Assembly: GCA_964019425.1 (NCBI GenBank)
Contig: OZ025796.1
Coordinates: forward strand, 248,001 to 312,000
Length of the DNA stretch: 64,000 nt
DNA from: Flectonema sp. DT1601
Lineage: Eukaryota; Euglenozoa; Diplonemea; Diplonemida; Diplonemidae
Direction of reading: 5' to 3'
Part shown: piece after piece, positions 63,744-64,000 of the stretch
Numbering within the stretch: the first letter of the stretch is position 1
How the letters are laid out: every line of letters begins with the position of its first letter
Position numbers and translations under genes: made by a program
Notes under the pieces: generated by a model
Told to the model about the DNA's origin: nothing
Databases searched by the model: none
Seen by the model: the letters and a program-made list of their open reading frames with translations, nothing else

Positions 63744-63931
63744 AGAGAGAGAGAGAGAGAGTGCGAAGAAATCCGAAGGGAGACAATTGTTCAAATCAAA
63801 TCGCTGTTAGATGAATTGCCAGGATAGCCTTTTTTTTTTTTTTTTTTTCGAAATGAATATAACAAACAAATAAACAACACAATACGAAATATAAAGAAAT
63901 CGATCTCTAACACAAATCACCACACCCATTT
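63228..63931. other. Intergenic stretch
   Basis: FRA10AC1 leader and A/T runs, including the window's longest homopolymer, about 44 A at 63698-63742, followed by (AG)8. No coding segment seen. Confidence 0.55.
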
Positions 63932-64000
63932 TTAACGGTTTGGCGACATACTGCGAGAGTGTGATCGAAGAGCAGGCGAAACATATGAGCTTTGGGAACC
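63932..64000 (-). CDS. Possible 3' end of a further gene
   Basis: A minus frame entering from the window edge reads GSQSSYVSPALRSHSRSMSP, then Asn-Arg and a stop. The Ser/Arg composition resembles a disordered C terminus and the segment is free of homopolymers, unlike the DNA beyond it. The other two frames are also open here for 20 or more codons, so this is tentative. Confidence 0.35.
   Translation of the reverse strand, partial: GSQSSYVSPALRSHSRSMSPNR

Overview
Eukaryotic nuclear DNA from an organism I cannot place to genus. Intergenic DNA and introns are packed with A and T homopolymers (10 to 45 nt). Exons are almost free of them and have normal codon variety. Every protein gene I can support (20 complete genes and two cut by the window edges) lies on the minus strand, so transcription reads from high to low coordinates across the whole 64 kb. 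Just upstream of nearly every start codon is a pyrimidine-rich tract ending in AG, leaving a short 5' leader; in one pair of genes only about 50 nt separates this acceptor from the upstream stop codon. Together these features suggest polycistronic transcription with spliced-leader trans-splicing, as in Euglenozoa, dinoflagellates or perkinsids. No spliced-leader RNA gene was recognised, so this remains an inference. Sixteen cis-introns (61-115 nt except two) were placed by reading frame and protein family; they start GT(A/G/T)TG and end mostly in ACAG behind an A- or AC-rich stretch, not a pyrimidine tract.

Layout from low to high coordinate. 0-7.4 kb: end-truncated helical-repeat protein, a PX-BAR sorting nexin, a UAS-UBX protein and eIF2B-epsilon. 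7.4-10.8 kb: gene desert. 10.8-17.8 kb: eIF4G with an RRM, an unknown protein, a two-IQ protein, a degenerate Rab-like GTPase, a small unknown protein and a membrane sulfotransferase. 17.8-20.2 kb: desert. 20.2-31.3 kb: an FtsX/MacB-like permease of 1,093 aa and a 1,399-aa TPR plus IQ-array protein whose 2.2-kb intron carries a tandem array and a fossil retroelement piece. 31.3-38.3 kb: desert with structured repeats. 38.3-53.3 kb: a TRF4-like nucleotidyltransferase, a glycine-zipper protein, a metacaspase-like pseudoprotease, a trifunctional-enzyme-alpha-like protein, a 42-aa secreted peptide, an MFS transporter, the tRNA m7G46 methyltransferase and a roadblock/LC7 dynein light chain. 53.3-60.1 kb: desert. 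60.1-64 kb: a disordered protein, a cysteine-rich secreted protein, FRA10AC1 and the tail of another gene.

The genes are general housekeeping (translation initiation, RNA processing, retromer-type trafficking, dynein, calmodulin binding) and do not form one pathway. Four stand out as family members missing key residues: the metacaspase, the TRF4-like protein, the dehydrogenase half of the trifunctional protein and the Rab-like protein. The strongest candidates for something undescribed are the contrast between A-rich cis acceptors and pyrimidine-rich leader acceptors, the introns bounded by complementary T and A runs, and a repeated element with a conserved closing stem and compensating hairpin changes. 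All calls come from reading the sequence without database searches.
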